This document shows positions 19,938-29,170 of a DNA stretch of 48,146 nt, piece by piece. Within the stretch, counting starts at the first letter, position 1. Each line of letters begins with the position of its first letter. The translations under genes and the position numbers were made by a program. The stretch is from positions 1-48,146 of the forward strand of contig CADAEH010000016.1 of assembly GCA_902786855.1 (NCBI GenBank), written 5' to 3'. This stretch comes from an uncultured Eubacteriales bacterium (GTDB lineage: Bacteria; Bacillota; Clostridia; Peptostreptococcales; Anaerovoracaceae). Under the pieces are notes generated by a model. That model did not search any database and was not told where the DNA came from. It was given only the letters and a program-made list of their open reading frames with translations.

Positions 19938-20852
19938 CTATGAAGCCTGGCTGTCCAGGCTTTTTTCTGTGGTGACCTTCCATACACCGAGTAGTATGAG
20001 TACTATACCTGCCAGCTGGATGAGTGAAAACGGCTCGCCGAGGAATATCACGCCGGCAGCGACCGAGATGACAGGGATTATGTTTTCAAAGACGGTAGCT
20101 TTGGCAAGAGACAGATAGGTTACTGAATAATTCTGCAGCAGAAAAGCTACGACGGATGAAAGCACTGAAAGGTAAAGTATAGGGATCAATACGTATCTGT
20201 CGGTGATGCCATCGATGAAAAGAGGCACGAAATCCGAACCGTGACGTACGGCTGCCTGGGCTGTGAAGTAGACAAAACCCATGAGAAGCATGATAAAAGT
20301 GCGCTCGAATGGGGTGAAAGCGTCTGACTGCGAGCGGCTCAGCAGATAGAAAACTGATGCAGAAAGAACAGCGAGCATCAGGAGCATGATCCCCTTGAAC
20401 TGCACGGCACCGCTGCTTGTCTGTGATATCGAGATGATGAAGGCGCCTGCAACAGAGCACATGATCCATGCAAAGGTCCTGAGAGTTATCTTTTCGTGAA
20501 GGAAAATGGCAGACAGTATGACCGTAAATACCGGGATGGTTGCGATCATTATCCCTGCGAAGGATGAATTGGTGTACTGTATGCCGCTTGTCTCACCAAT
20601 GAAATAGATCACAGGCTGGCATAGACCCATCAGCAGGAAACTGCCAACTGGTTTTCCCCTGAGATCAATGTGGAAGATCCCGGTCACAACAAGAAACGCC
20701 ATCACCAGCATATTGACAGTGAAGCGTATTGCCAGCATCATTTCAGCGCTCGTATGCCCGAGAGCGATCCTTGATGCCATAAAGCTGAAACCGTATATAA
20801 CACATGTTCCGAGAGCTGCAAGCGCAGCTAATTTTGTTTTATCTCTTAACAT
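19938..20852 (-). CDS. DMT/EamA family transporter
   Basis: This 304-residue member of the drug/metabolite transporter superfamily has hydrophobic segments throughout, fitting the ten-helix EamA fold. Motifs such as GETSGIQYTNSSFAGIM near the middle of the first repeat and FLGEPFSLIQLAGIVLILLG at the end are typical of the family. It is distinct from the transporter at 192-1100. The substrate is unknown. No good ribosome site lies before the ATG. It is convergent with the glycyl radical locus, and the terminator of that locus lies inside its last codons. Confidence 0.85.
   Translation of the reverse strand: MLRDKTKLAALAALGTCVIYGFSFMASRIALGHTSAEMMLAIRFTVNMLVMAFLVVTGIFHIDLRGKPVGSFLLMGLCQPVIYFIGETSGIQYTNSSFAGIMIATIPVFTVILSAIFLHEKITLRTFAWIMCSVAGAFIISISQTSSGAVQFKGIMLLMLAVLSASVFYLLSRSQSDAFTPFERTFIMLLMGFVYFTAQAAVRHGSDFVPLFIDGITDRYVLIPILYLSVLSSVVAFLLQNYSVTYLSLAKATVFENIIPVISVAAGVIFLGEPFSLIQLAGIVLILLGVWKVTTEKSLDSQAS
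19943..19966 (+). terminator. Intrinsic terminator of the glycyl radical locus
   Basis: AAGCCTGG (19943-19950) and CCAGGCTT (19955-19962) form an 8-bp stem with a CTGT loop, and the T-run continues to 19966. It works for the + strand. It lies within the 3' coding end of the convergent EamA gene, whose stop is at 19938-19940. Confidence 0.8.
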
Positions 20853-20948
20853 TATTGTTTAACCAGTAATTTTTAGATTTTTTTCGATATCACCTTTTTT
20901 ACCATTTTATACCCATGAAATCAATGGTTTTGATGAGATATCAGGCGG

Positions 20949-20974
20949 CGTCCGCAAGCTAAGAAAGGCGGACG
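20949..20974. other. Small hairpin in the divergent gap between EamA and YitT genes
   Basis: CGTCCGC (20949-20955) pairs perfectly with GCGGACG (20968-20974), leaving a 12-base loop. It sits just upstream of the YitT promoter and could be an operator-like or structural element. I see no other gene or RNA in this 247-base gap apart from the promoter and a second hairpin near the YitT start. Confidence 0.35.
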
Positions 20975-20984
20975 TGATGATTTA

Positions 20985-21013
20985 TTGAAAATGCATGGAG
21001 CGGCTGATAAAAT
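20985..21013 (+). promoter_or_regulatory. Promoter of the YitT-AmmeMemoRadiSam gene group
   Basis: TTGAAA (20985-20990), a 17-base spacer and TAAAAT (21008-21013) with an upstream TG (extended -10) make a good sigma-A promoter, with 5/6 matches in each box. Transcription would start near 21020, about 80 bases before the YitT ATG. Confidence 0.65.
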
Positions 21014-21069
21014 AACATCAAAGGGTTCGGGAATAAAATCGGAAAAGCCCGGAAACAATTGGCAGAAGG

Positions 21070-21087
21070 ATATGGCGCACGCCATAT
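21070..21087 (+). promoter_or_regulatory. Hairpin between ribosome site and start codon of yitT-like gene
   Basis: ATATGGCG (21070-21077) and CGCCATAT (21080-21087) are perfect inverted repeats. In RNA this would be a seven-pair stem with a GCAC loop. The only ribosome-site-like sequence, AAGGA at 21066-21070, is 29 bases from the ATG at 21100. Folding of the hairpin would bring them to about 12 bases. Start-site control by this hairpin is an inference. Confidence 0.35.
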
Positions 21088-21099
21088 ATCACTGAAAAA

Positions 21100-21981
21100 A
21101 TGGAAATAAACAAAAGAAAGACTTTATACCGCATAGGTATCACTATACTCGGCAATTTTACATACGCAGCAGGCGTCAACCTGATGATCAACCCGATCCA
21201 TCTGTACAGCGGTGGGTTCACCGGGATAGCACAGCTCCTGAGGACGCTGCTTATAGATGTGCTGCATGTTCCTCAGATCGGTGGCATCGACTATATGGGA
21301 CTGCTGTATTTCATGATCAATGTTCCGTTCTTCATCATGGCATACCGGGTCATGGGGCGTAAATTCTGCGTTACGACCATGATTTCGATCGCGATGGCTT
21401 CAGCGTTCCTTGCGATCATACCTGTACCGGCGACGCCTATCGTTGATGACAGGATACTGGCTTCAGCGGTCGGCGGGCTTGGATCCGGGTATGGAGCAGG
21501 GCTGGTGCTCAAAGCAGGCAGCTCGCAGGGCGGTCAGGACCTGATCGGAGTGTGCCTGGCCAAGACCCATCCGGATTTCAAGGTCGGTGCGATCGGCATC
21601 GTGATTAGCGTATGTATCTACACAATATGCCTGTTCATGTATGACATCCAGACAGTACTTTATTCGATCATTTTCGCAGTTGTTACAGGAGTTATGATCG
21701 ACAGAGTGCACACTCAGAATATCAAGATCGAGTGCATGATCTTTACCAAAAAGAAAGGTATGGTCGAGGCTATACTCAAGGATGTCAACCGCGGCGCTAC
21801 GGTATGGGACGGGATCGGTGCTTATACTAATGAAGATACTCAGGTGATAGTTACAGTCATTTCAAAATACGAGGAGCCGCATCTCCGCGAAGTGATCGCC
21901 GGGATAGATCCTAATGCTTTCATGATCATCAACGACAATGCCAGGGTCGCCGGATATTTCCAGAAGAGATTTACAGAATAA
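21100..21981 (+). CDS. YitT family membrane protein (DUF161/DUF2179)
   Basis: This 293-residue protein has about five or six N-terminal hydrophobic segments containing GVNLMINPIHLYSGGFTGIAQ and a glycine-rich GLGSGYGAGLVLKAGSSQGG. A C-terminal cytoplasmic domain of about 85 residues matches DUF2179 and includes KKGMVEAILKDVNRGATVWDGIGAY. This is the standard YitT architecture; the molecular function of the family is not established. The start has no close ribosome site, but a hairpin may bring one near. It is the first gene after the promoter at 20985, and the AmmeMemoRadiSam genes follow 75 bases later. Confidence 0.88.
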   Translation: MEINKRKTLYRIGITILGNFTYAAGVNLMINPIHLYSGGFTGIAQLLRTLLIDVLHVPQIGGIDYMGLLYFMINVPFFIMAYRVMGRKFCVTTMISIAMASAFLAIIPVPATPIVDDRILASAVGGLGSGYGAGLVLKAGSSQGGQDLIGVCLAKTHPDFKVGAIGIVISVCIYTICLFMYDIQTVLYSIIFAVVTGVMIDRVHTQNIKIECMIFTKKKGMVEAILKDVNRGATVWDGIGAYTNEDTQVIVTVISKYEEPHLREVIAGIDPNAFMIINDNARVAGYFQKRFTE

Positions 21982-22056
21982 CAAACAGGCTGCTTTGCTT
22001 CAGAGCTGCGGCAACAGGGGCTGTATTTTAGTAAACAGATTGAGAGGGAGCGCAAA

Positions 22057-23442
22057 ATGTCAGTACTTGCAGGATTCATGGTACCGCATCCGCCGATGAT
22101 AGTTCCTGAAATAGGCAGGGGCAGCGAGGCACAGATAACAGAAACGATCAGAGCCTATGAGAGGGTAGCTGATGAGATAGCTTCTCTTGCGCCTGAAACG
22201 ATAATCATAACAAGTCCGCATTCCATCATGTATGCGGACTACTTTCATATTTCGCCGGGCAGAAAGGCCAGCGGCAGCTTTGCTTCTTTCAGGGCACCGT
22301 CAGTCAGATTCGACGAGAAGTATGATAAAGATCTCGCAGATGAGATCGCCAGGCTGGCTGATGCAGAGGACTTCCCTGCAGGGACAATGGGAGAAAGGGA
22401 GCCGGCACTCGATCACGGCACGATGGTACCGCTCTGGTTCATCAGGAACAAATACAAAGGGAGCAGCATCGTAAGGATCGGGCTTTCAGGTCTGCCTCTG
22501 ACCGATCATTACAGGCTCGGCATGATCATCCGGGATGCTGTAAGAAATACAGGCAGGCGCGTAGTCTTCGTGGCCAGCGGAGATCTGTCACATAAGCTGC
22601 AGGATTATGGTCCGTACGGCTTTGCCCCGGAAGGTCCTGTGTATGACGAGCGCATCATGGATGTCATGAGCAGAGCGTCTTTTGGCGAACTTTTCGATTT
22701 TGATAATTCTTTCTGCGACAAAGCCGCTGAATGCGGTCACAGGTCATTCGTCATTATGGCGGGAGCTTTCGACGGCATGGCCGTTCGCGCTGAAAGACTC
22801 GTGCATCAGGATGTCACCGGTGTGGGTTACGGTATCTGCACCTTCTATCCGGAAGGCGAAGATGCAGAAAGGCATTTCCTTGACAAGAGACTCGCTGCTG
22901 TAGAGAAAGAACTTAAAGCCAAAAGAGAGAATTCCGATGCTTATGTCAGGCTGGCACGTGATGCTGTGGAGGCATATGTTCTCAGGCGCGAGATGATAAA
23001 AGTACCCGACGGACTGCCGGAAGAGATGCTGACTCAGCAGGCGGGAGCCTTCGTGTCCATACATAAGCACGGGGATCTGAGAGGCTGCATCGGGACTATA
23101 GCTCCGACGAGGAGCTGCGTTGCCGAAGAGATAATAGGCAATGCGATAAGCGCTTCAACAAGAGATCCGAGATTCCCGGCAGTGCAGCCGGATGAACTTG
23201 AATGGCTCGAGATCAATGTCGATGTCCTTGGGGAGCCTGAGGATATAGAGTCTGAAGATGAGCTGGATGTGAAGAAGTACGGAGTCATAGTCTCATCAGG
23301 GCGCAAGAGAGGGCTGCTCCTCCCTGACCTTGACGGTGTGGATACTGTAGAGCAGCAGGTCGATATCGCTATGAGAAAGGGCGGCATCAATAAGTTCGAA
23401 AAATATAAGCTGCAGAGATTCGAAGTTATCCGCCATTATTAG
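22057..23442 (+). CDS. AmmeMemoRadiSam system fusion protein (MEMO/LigB-like plus AMMECR1)
   Basis: This 461-residue fusion has two parts. Residues about 1-265 resemble class III extradiol dioxygenase/MEMO proteins, with [17 protein letters not shown] at the start, ITSPHS, and SGDLSHKL in the middle. Residues about 285-461 are an AMMECR1 domain with the signature [11 protein letters not shown] and [10 protein letters not shown]. Together with the radical SAM gene next to it, this makes the AmmeMemoRadiSam system, a widely conserved trio of unknown function. Here the first two parts are one polypeptide, a known arrangement in Firmicutes. GAGAGGGAG lies just upstream of the ATG. Confidence 0.9.
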   Translation: MSVLAGFMVPHPPMIVPEIGRGSEAQITETIRAYERVADEIASLAPETIIITSPHSIMYADYFHISPGRKASGSFASFRAPSVRFDEKYDKDLADEIARLADAEDFPAGTMGEREPALDHGTMVPLWFIRNKYKGSSIVRIGLSGLPLTDHYRLGMIIRDAVRNTGRRVVFVASGDLSHKLQDYGPYGFAPEGPVYDERIMDVMSRASFGELFDFDNSFCDKAAECGHRSFVIMAGAFDGMAVRAERLVHQDVTGVGYGICTFYPEGEDAERHFLDKRLAAVEKELKAKRENSDAYVRLARDAVEAYVLRREMIKVPDGLPEEMLTQQAGAFVSIHKHGDLRGCIGTIAPTRSCVAEEIIGNAISASTRDPRFPAVQPDELEWLEINVDVLGEPEDIESEDELDVKKYGVIVSSGRKRGLLLPDLDGVDTVEQQVDIAMRKGGINKFEKYKLQRFEVIRHY

Positions 23443-23512
23443 AAACGGGATCGGCTTCAGGATGCTCCGGATGAGCAATGTACATATATTAAATATGACA
23501 GAATAAACTGAT

Positions 23513-24373
23513 ATGGCTGTATGTGAAGTATGTTTCAGACACTGTAATATCGCTGAAGGAGGACTTGGGTTCTGCGGCGCGAGGACCTGCCTTGACGGAA
23601 AGGTCACAGCTGCCAACTACGGCAGGGTCACTTCGCTTGCCCTCGATCCGATAGAGAAGAAACCGCTTTCGAGATTCCATCCGGGATCCATGATAATCTC
23701 GGCAGGCAGCTACGGTTGCAACCTTAGATGCCCGTTTTGCCAGAACTATCAGATATCATGGTCAGAAGAGGCATTCAGATACGCGGAAAAGGCGGAGTAC
23801 ATATCTCCTGAAGAACTGGCAGATATAGCTGCATCATACCGCAGCCGCGGCAATATAGGTGTGGCCTTCACATATAATGAGCCGCTTATCGGCTACGAAT
23901 ACATCCGCGATACGGCAAGGCTGGTACATGAAAAAGGAATGGTAAACGTTATAGTGACCAACGGTACCGCGTCACTGCCTGTACTGCGGGAACTGGCACC
24001 TTTTATCGATGCCATGAATATTGATCTGAAGGGGTTTACTGACAGATATTACCGTGACATCCTCGGCGGTGACAGAGCGATAGTCATGGATTTCATAACA
24101 GAAGCGGCAAAAGACTGCCATATCGAGCTGACGACGCTGATCATACCCGGAGAGAATGATACAGAAAACGAGATGAGAGCGATGACGGAGTGGATAGCAG
24201 GTCTGACAGACCGGGACGGGAATGTCATCGGATCCGATATCCCGCTTCATATTTCCAGATTCTTCCCGAGATTCCACATGACAGACAGGAAAGCGACTGA
24301 TGTCAGCAAAGTATACCGTCTCGCCGACGTCGCGCGCGAAAAGCTCAGATATGTGTATACCGGCAACTGCTGA
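23513..24373 (+). CDS. AmmeMemoRadiSam system radical SAM protein
   Basis: This 286-residue radical SAM enzyme has the family-specific N-terminal cysteine set CEVCFRHCNIAEGGLGFCGAR. The CxxxCxxC cluster motif follows in SYGCNLRCPFCQNYQIS near residues 68-84. TYNEPLIGYEY and MNIDLKGFTDRYYRDILGG are conserved in the family. C-terminal HISRFFPRFHM and YTGNC also fit. The product of the reaction is not known. It follows the MEMO-AMMECR1 fusion by 70 bases. No clear ribosome site precedes the ATG. Confidence 0.9.
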   Translation: MAVCEVCFRHCNIAEGGLGFCGARTCLDGKVTAANYGRVTSLALDPIEKKPLSRFHPGSMIISAGSYGCNLRCPFCQNYQISWSEEAFRYAEKAEYISPEELADIAASYRSRGNIGVAFTYNEPLIGYEYIRDTARLVHEKGMVNVIVTNGTASLPVLRELAPFIDAMNIDLKGFTDRYYRDILGGDRAIVMDFITEAAKDCHIELTTLIIPGENDTENEMRAMTEWIAGLTDRDGNVIGSDIPLHISRFFPRFHMTDRKATDVSKVYRLADVAREKLRYVYTGNC

Positions 24374-24467
24374 CCGGGCAGAGCAGAAAGCATAACAAGT
24401 CATCAAGGGCATAAAGGATAGGAAAAAATGACCAGAGTTGAGATCAACTGGGGGAAAGGAGCTTTTT

Positions 24468-26027
24468 ATGGGCAACAAAAAGTTTGATTGCGTAGTGATC
24501 GGCGCAGGTCTCGCCGGCATGTCGGCGGCTGTCACGGTCGCTCAGGCAGGCAAAAAGGTCCTGCTGCTTGACCAGCACAATCTGCCGGGCGGATGCGCGT
24601 CTTCTTTTGTCAGAGGCCGTTTCGAGTTCGATGCCTCGCTGCATGAATTCTGCGGGCTGGGCAAACCGGGAGAATGGGCTCTTCCGGGCAGGATCATGAT
24701 GGAAGAGCATGGCCTTGATATCAAGTGGCTGTGGATACCTGAGATGTACAGGTGCATCGGAACAACAAGGAGCGGAAAACATTTTGACGTCAAACTTCCT
24801 ACAGGCGTAGATAATGTCATCGAAAAGATGGAAGAGATCGTACCGGGAAGCCGCGAGCCGATGAAGATCTTCATGTCGCTTGCCAAGGAGTGCGTCGATG
24901 CCAATGACTACTTCTCCGAACACATGTCGACTGTCAAGAAAGACGGTTTCCTCAAGACTGACAGCCTGTATTTCATGAAGAATTTCTCGAACTTTCTCAA
25001 GGTCGCAGAGAGACCGTTCAATGATGTTATGCGCAGCATCGGGATGCCGGAAGACGCGATAGACATCCTTGACGTCTACTGGACCTATATCGGTGCGGAC
25101 TATTCCAAGATGAGTTTTGTACACCAGGCCTGGATGTTCTATATGTACGCAAAATACGAGCCAACTATAACGGTGGATAATGCGCACGGTCTCACGATGG
25201 CTGTAATCGATCGCTTCAGACAGCTCGGAGGAGAGCTCTGGCTGAATACCAAAGCCCTCAAGGTCTGCGGCGATAAAGACGGCAATGTGATCGGCGTCCT
25301 TACTGATGTCGGAATGGTCGATACCAATTATGTTATCGCTAACGTCAATCCGGAGATCGCTTACAACAGGCTGCTCGACGAGAACATCAAGGTCCCGCAG
25401 CGCGAGTTCAAGAGAGTGACTGCCGAGAAGCACGGCATCCGTTTCTTCAACGCATATGTTGCCTGCAACAAGAGCATCGAAGAACTGGGCATCAAGGATT
25501 ATACGATCTTCATGCCGGGCTCATTTGACAACGCACAAAATATAAAAGATTCGAAGTCGTATGAAGACAATACGCACAGCGTTGTGGTCATATACAATGT
25601 CGTCAACCCTAAGGCTTCACCTGAAGGCACTACTGTCATGACATTTACCATCTGCTACACAGAGGATGTCTGGGGCGATTTCACCCAGAGAGAATACGTC
25701 CACAGGAAAGAAGAGCTGTTCAGGAAAGTCATGGACAACTTCGAGAAAGATACCGGCATAATAATCCACGACTGCATCGAGGAAATCGAGCTGGCCACAC
25801 CGTGGACTTTTGCTCACTTCCTGAATACTCCGGAGGGGACCACCTACGGATACATGGTCGATGACTGGGATACGATGCTGTCGAGACTGATGGCGATCAG
25901 AAAAGACCAGCCGATCAGGGGCTTCAAGACATGCGGCGCTGCAGGAGCGAGAGGCGACGGCTACAACATGACTTATACGAACGGCCACGATATCGCGAAG
26001 ATCATTCTGGAAGAAATGGAGGGCTAG
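24468..26027 (+). CDS. CrtI/phytoene desaturase-like FAD-dependent oxidoreductase
   Basis: This 519-residue protein begins with the FAD dinucleotide motif VVIGAGLAGMSAAVTVAQAG. GGCASSF follows, typical of the CrtI/RetSat/amine-oxidase group (COG1233). A C-terminal FAD contact region is visible in FKTCGAAGARGDGYNMTYTNG. There is no signal peptide. No carotenoid genes are nearby, so phytoene is not a likely substrate. The start at 24468 has AAAGGAG seven bases upstream; an upstream in-frame ATG lacks this. The stop is four bases before an FAD/NAD/2Fe-2S reductase that may supply or take electrons. A reduction of an unsaturated compound is possible but not proven. Confidence 0.8.
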   Translation: MGNKKFDCVVIGAGLAGMSAAVTVAQAGKKVLLLDQHNLPGGCASSFVRGRFEFDASLHEFCGLGKPGEWALPGRIMMEEHGLDIKWLWIPEMYRCIGTTRSGKHFDVKLPTGVDNVIEKMEEIVPGSREPMKIFMSLAKECVDANDYFSEHMSTVKKDGFLKTDSLYFMKNFSNFLKVAERPFNDVMRSIGMPEDAIDILDVYWTYIGADYSKMSFVHQAWMFYMYAKYEPTITVDNAHGLTMAVIDRFRQLGGELWLNTKALKVCGDKDGNVIGVLTDVGMVDTNYVIANVNPEIAYNRLLDENIKVPQREFKRVTAEKHGIRFFNAYVACNKSIEELGIKDYTIFMPGSFDNAQNIKDSKSYEDNTHSVVVIYNVVNPKASPEGTTVMTFTICYTEDVWGDFTQREYVHRKEELFRKVMDNFEKDTGIIIHDCIEEIELATPWTFAHFLNTPEGTTYGYMVDDWDTMLSRLMAIRKDQPIRGFKTCGAAGARGDGYNMTYTNGHDIAKIILEEMEG

Positions 26028-26031
26028 GGAG

Positions 26032-27231
26032 ATGTCAAAAGTAAAACTCAAAAAATACGGTTTGAAAGATATCATTTATTTCACCAACAAGCCTAAAGAG
26101 CGTGAAAAAAGGATCCAGGAAACTGTCCCTTCAAGATCCGGCGCCACATTCAAGTGCAACATCAAAGCCGCCCAGCGCCATCCGGATGAACAGGTCTTTG
26201 TGATCGACAGCATCAAAGACCACGGCAAAGGTGTCAAGACATATAAACTCATTAAAAAGGACGGGACCAATCCAGCATTTTTCCGCGCCGGACAGTATGT
26301 AGTGATACGTCAGGAGATAGAAGGCAAGCTGATCGCAAGGCCTGTATCGATCAGTTCAGGTCCGGCAGAGACCCTTGAGGGCAGGATGGATGTAACAGTC
26401 AAAGAGGTCGAGAACGGCTTCCTCTCGAAGTACATCATTGAGAACTGGAAAGAGGGAGACGAGGTCAGGACATCGGGACCACAGGGTTTGTTCTACTACG
26501 AAGGACTCAGGGATGAAAAGCATGTGATAGCTTGTTCCGGAGGAAGCGGGATCACACCTATCCTGTCGATGGCAAAGGCGATCGCCAGCGGAGACGAAGA
26601 CTTCAGACTGACGATCCTGTATGGATCAAGGACAAAATCAGACATCCTCTTTGCTAAGGAATTCAACGAGGTCATGAAGGCAACTGATAAAGTGGAACTG
26701 GTCAACGTGCTCTCAAACAGCAAGGCAAAGGGCTGTGAACACGGCTTCATAACGGCTGAGCTGATTAAAAAATATGCAGGGGATGACAAGTTCTCACTGT
26801 TTGCTTCCGGTCCGCAGGCAATGTACAACTTTCTGGATGCTGAGGCTGACAAGCTGGAACTCGATCTCAAGCACTACAGAAAAGAGATCTTCGGATCCAT
26901 CAAAGAACCATGGACGCTTCCGGGATATCCGGCAGAGGCGAAGGACAAAGTCTTCAATCTTAAGGTCATCATGTGCGGGGATGAATATAATATCCCATGC
27001 AATGCCAATGAGAATATGATCGTCGCTCTTGAGCGTGCAGGCATAGCAGGACCGAACAGATGCAGAGGAGGAGTATGCGGCTGGTGCAGGAGTAGGCTGA
27101 TCTCAGGAGAAGTCTTTATTCCTGAACTTACTGACGGAAGGCGCGGAGCCGATAAGGAGTACGGCTACATACACCCATGTGCCACATTTGCACTGTCCGA
27201 CGCCGTTATAGAGGTCCCTAACAGGAAATAA
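26032..27231 (+). CDS. FAD/NAD(P)-binding reductase with C-terminal 2Fe-2S ferredoxin domain
   Basis: The 399-residue electron-transfer protein has an N-terminal extension of about 50 residues. A ferredoxin-reductase FAD domain follows with RPVSISSGP near 103-111, and then an NAD domain with ACSGGSGITPILSMAKA and FASGPQAMYNFL. The C-terminal plant-type 2Fe-2S domain has NRCRGGVCGWC (Cys-x4-Cys-x2-Cys) and a last cysteine in HPCATF. This resembles the reductase components of oxygenases, but in an anaerobe it more likely passes electrons to or from the flavoprotein encoded just upstream. GGAGGG inside the end of that gene acts as ribosome site, so the two are translated together. Confidence 0.87.
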   Translation: MSKVKLKKYGLKDIIYFTNKPKEREKRIQETVPSRSGATFKCNIKAAQRHPDEQVFVIDSIKDHGKGVKTYKLIKKDGTNPAFFRAGQYVVIRQEIEGKLIARPVSISSGPAETLEGRMDVTVKEVENGFLSKYIIENWKEGDEVRTSGPQGLFYYEGLRDEKHVIACSGGSGITPILSMAKAIASGDEDFRLTILYGSRTKSDILFAKEFNEVMKATDKVELVNVLSNSKAKGCEHGFITAELIKKYAGDDKFSLFASGPQAMYNFLDAEADKLELDLKHYRKEIFGSIKEPWTLPGYPAEAKDKVFNLKVIMCGDEYNIPCNANENMIVALERAGIAGPNRCRGGVCGWCRSRLISGEVFIPELTDGRRGADKEYGYIHPCATFALSDAVIEVPNRK

Positions 27232-27305
27232 AAGACTAAGAAAAACCGCTAAAGTACCGGTAAAGAATGCCGGAAGAAAATATAAACGCGAAGGGTTATC
27301 ATATT

Positions 27306-27734
27306 ATGGATAGATTTATTGAAATAGTATTTATGGTGTTCTCAGTGATCGTTGTGCTGGCAGGTGTTGCCGTCCTGGTGATCGGGATCAGGAGGCGGAT
27401 ACATGAAAAGAAAAACTGTACACTGTCTACGTTCGGAATCGTCAAGGAAATCGAGTACAGCTATGATGATAAAGATTTTGAGCCGGATAAGCCCAGCACT
27501 GCACTGTACGGACTCAGGCTGCTGGTCAATATCGACGGTACTGAATACGATGTATTCAATGACGAATACAGTTCAAACTGCAACTATCGCAAGGGTGATG
27601 CTGTACCGATCATGATCGATCCTTATAACCCGAATGACTACTATATCAATGACGGATCTGCAGCAAGCATATTCCTTATCCTGCTTGGAATAGGAATGAT
27701 AGTTGCCGGCGTGTTATTTGGCAGATACCTGTAG
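27306..27734 (+). CDS. DUF3592-type membrane protein
   Basis: This 142-residue protein has an N-terminal hydrophobic helix (about residues 3-25), a hydrophilic domain of about 80 residues containing VNIDGTEYDVF and YRKGDAVPIMIDPYNPNDYYI, and a C-terminal helix (about 120-140). The motif of a short conversion-like domain between two helices fits DUF3592, of unknown role. I start at 27306 because AAGGG lies 11 bases upstream; the frame could also begin at 27267, which has no ribosome site. Confidence 0.7.
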   Translation: MDRFIEIVFMVFSVIVVLAGVAVLVIGIRRRIHEKKNCTLSTFGIVKEIEYSYDDKDFEPDKPSTALYGLRLLVNIDGTEYDVFNDEYSSNCNYRKGDAVPIMIDPYNPNDYYINDGSAASIFLILLGIGMIVAGVLFGRYL

Positions 27735-27767
27735 CAAAAAATATAAGTTAAAGGAGCACATAGTATT

Positions 27768-29102
27768 ATGAAAAACGCGAAGCCGATTTCAGACGGCATG
27801 ATCGCTTCCTTCAGGGAAAGCTATCACAGGGACGAGGCAGCCGGGGTCTACTCAGCAGCTCTCAGCAGGACAGAATTTGACAAGGTCACTTTTGACCCGT
27901 CAGCAGCAGCGGCACAGCAGAATCACTTCACGATCGATCTGCATACTTCTGCAGTCACCAATCAGAAGAAGTCAGGACGCTGCTGGCTCTTTGCATCCAT
28001 GAATCTGTTCCGTGAGAAGGTCGCAGAGAAATGCGGTATGGAAAGGGCTGAACTGTCCGGATCCTACTTGGCATTCTGGGATAAGTTCGAAAAAGTCAAC
28101 TTCTTCCTCGAGGGAGCCATCGATACAGCAGACCTTAAACCGGGAGACCGTACACTGGAGTGGCTTCTCCATGGTGTAGCAGACGGTGGACAGTGGGACA
28201 TGATGACATCTATCGTAAAAAAGTACGGAGTCGTGCCGATCGAAGTCATGCCAGACAATGCTCAGTCGACTAACACCAGGAGCCACTGGGCTCTGATCAA
28301 CAGCAAGCTCAGAAAGGACATGGTCGAGCTGAGACGCCTCACTGCCGAAAGCGGAGAAGATGTTGCGCGTGCAAGAAAAGAGGAGATGCTCGGTACATAT
28401 TTCAGGGCGCTCTGCATCCTGTACGGAGAGCCGCCGGCAAAATTTGACTTCATATACGAAGACAAAGACAAAAAATATCATATCGACAGAGGGATCACTC
28501 CGCTCGAGTTCTTTGACAAATACGTCGGGCTCGACCTCTCTGATTACGTGAGCGTCATCAACTCTCCGACAGCTGACAAACCTTTTGACAGGTCATATAC
28601 TGTCAAGTACCTCGGAAACACCGTCGAACAGGGCGTCAGGTATCTGAACCTTCCGATGTCAAAACTGGAGATGATCGTTGTTGAACAGCTCAGAGCCGGA
28701 GAGCCGGTGTGGTTCGGCAGCGACTGCCACAAGTACGGCAACGGCGGGACCGGCATATGGGATCCTGACTCATATACGGCAGAGAAGATGCTCGGGATGG
28801 ATACGACGATGCCTAAGGAAGATCGTCTGGACTTCTGCGACAGTAAGATGAACCATGCGATGGTGATCACAGGAGTCAACCTGGACGAAAACGGAAGGCC
28901 TGACAGGTGGAAGATCCAGAACAGCTGGGGTGAGGACAGCGGCCTCAAGGGCTATTTCATCGGAAGTGAGAAGTGGTTCAGAGAATTCGTCTACCAGATC
29001 GTAATCAACAAAAAGTTCCTCACAGAAGAGCAGATCGCTGCATATGAAAGCGATCCGATCGTTCTTGAACCGTGGGACCCTATGGGGGCATTGGCACTGT
29101 AA
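27768..29102 (+). CDS. pepC: Aminopeptidase C (bleomycin hydrolase-like, peptidase C1B)
   Basis: The 444-residue cytoplasmic thiol aminopeptidase has the catalytic cysteine in NQKKSGRCWLFASMN (Cys72), the histidine in MNHAMVITGVN (near 363) and the asparagine in QNSWGEDSG (near 385). The length is that of the hexameric PepC/BlmH family, and no signal peptide is present. AAAGGAG lies upstream of the ATG. It trims peptides to free amino acids. Confidence 0.93.
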   Translation: MKNAKPISDGMIASFRESYHRDEAAGVYSAALSRTEFDKVTFDPSAAAAQQNHFTIDLHTSAVTNQKKSGRCWLFASMNLFREKVAEKCGMERAELSGSYLAFWDKFEKVNFFLEGAIDTADLKPGDRTLEWLLHGVADGGQWDMMTSIVKKYGVVPIEVMPDNAQSTNTRSHWALINSKLRKDMVELRRLTAESGEDVARARKEEMLGTYFRALCILYGEPPAKFDFIYEDKDKKYHIDRGITPLEFFDKYVGLDLSDYVSVINSPTADKPFDRSYTVKYLGNTVEQGVRYLNLPMSKLEMIVVEQLRAGEPVWFGSDCHKYGNGGTGIWDPDSYTAEKMLGMDTTMPKEDRLDFCDSKMNHAMVITGVNLDENGRPDRWKIQNSWGEDSGLKGYFIGSEKWFREFVYQIVINKKFLTEEQIAAYESDPIVLEPWDPMGALAL

Positions 29103-29170
29103 AGGGACCTGGGGAAAGGTATCTGTGATATCAAAACAAGATTAAATAAAAGGAAACAGGGGGCTGATCC

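Noticed and set aside
24444-25433. 329-residue antisense ORF within the CrtI-like gene
   Set aside because: Shadow of a gene with a clear FAD motif and ribosome site on the other strand.
24468-26027. Phytoene desaturase in a carotenoid pathway
   Set aside because: No phytoene synthase or other carotenoid gene is near; the fold family is broad, so only a CrtI-like label is justified.
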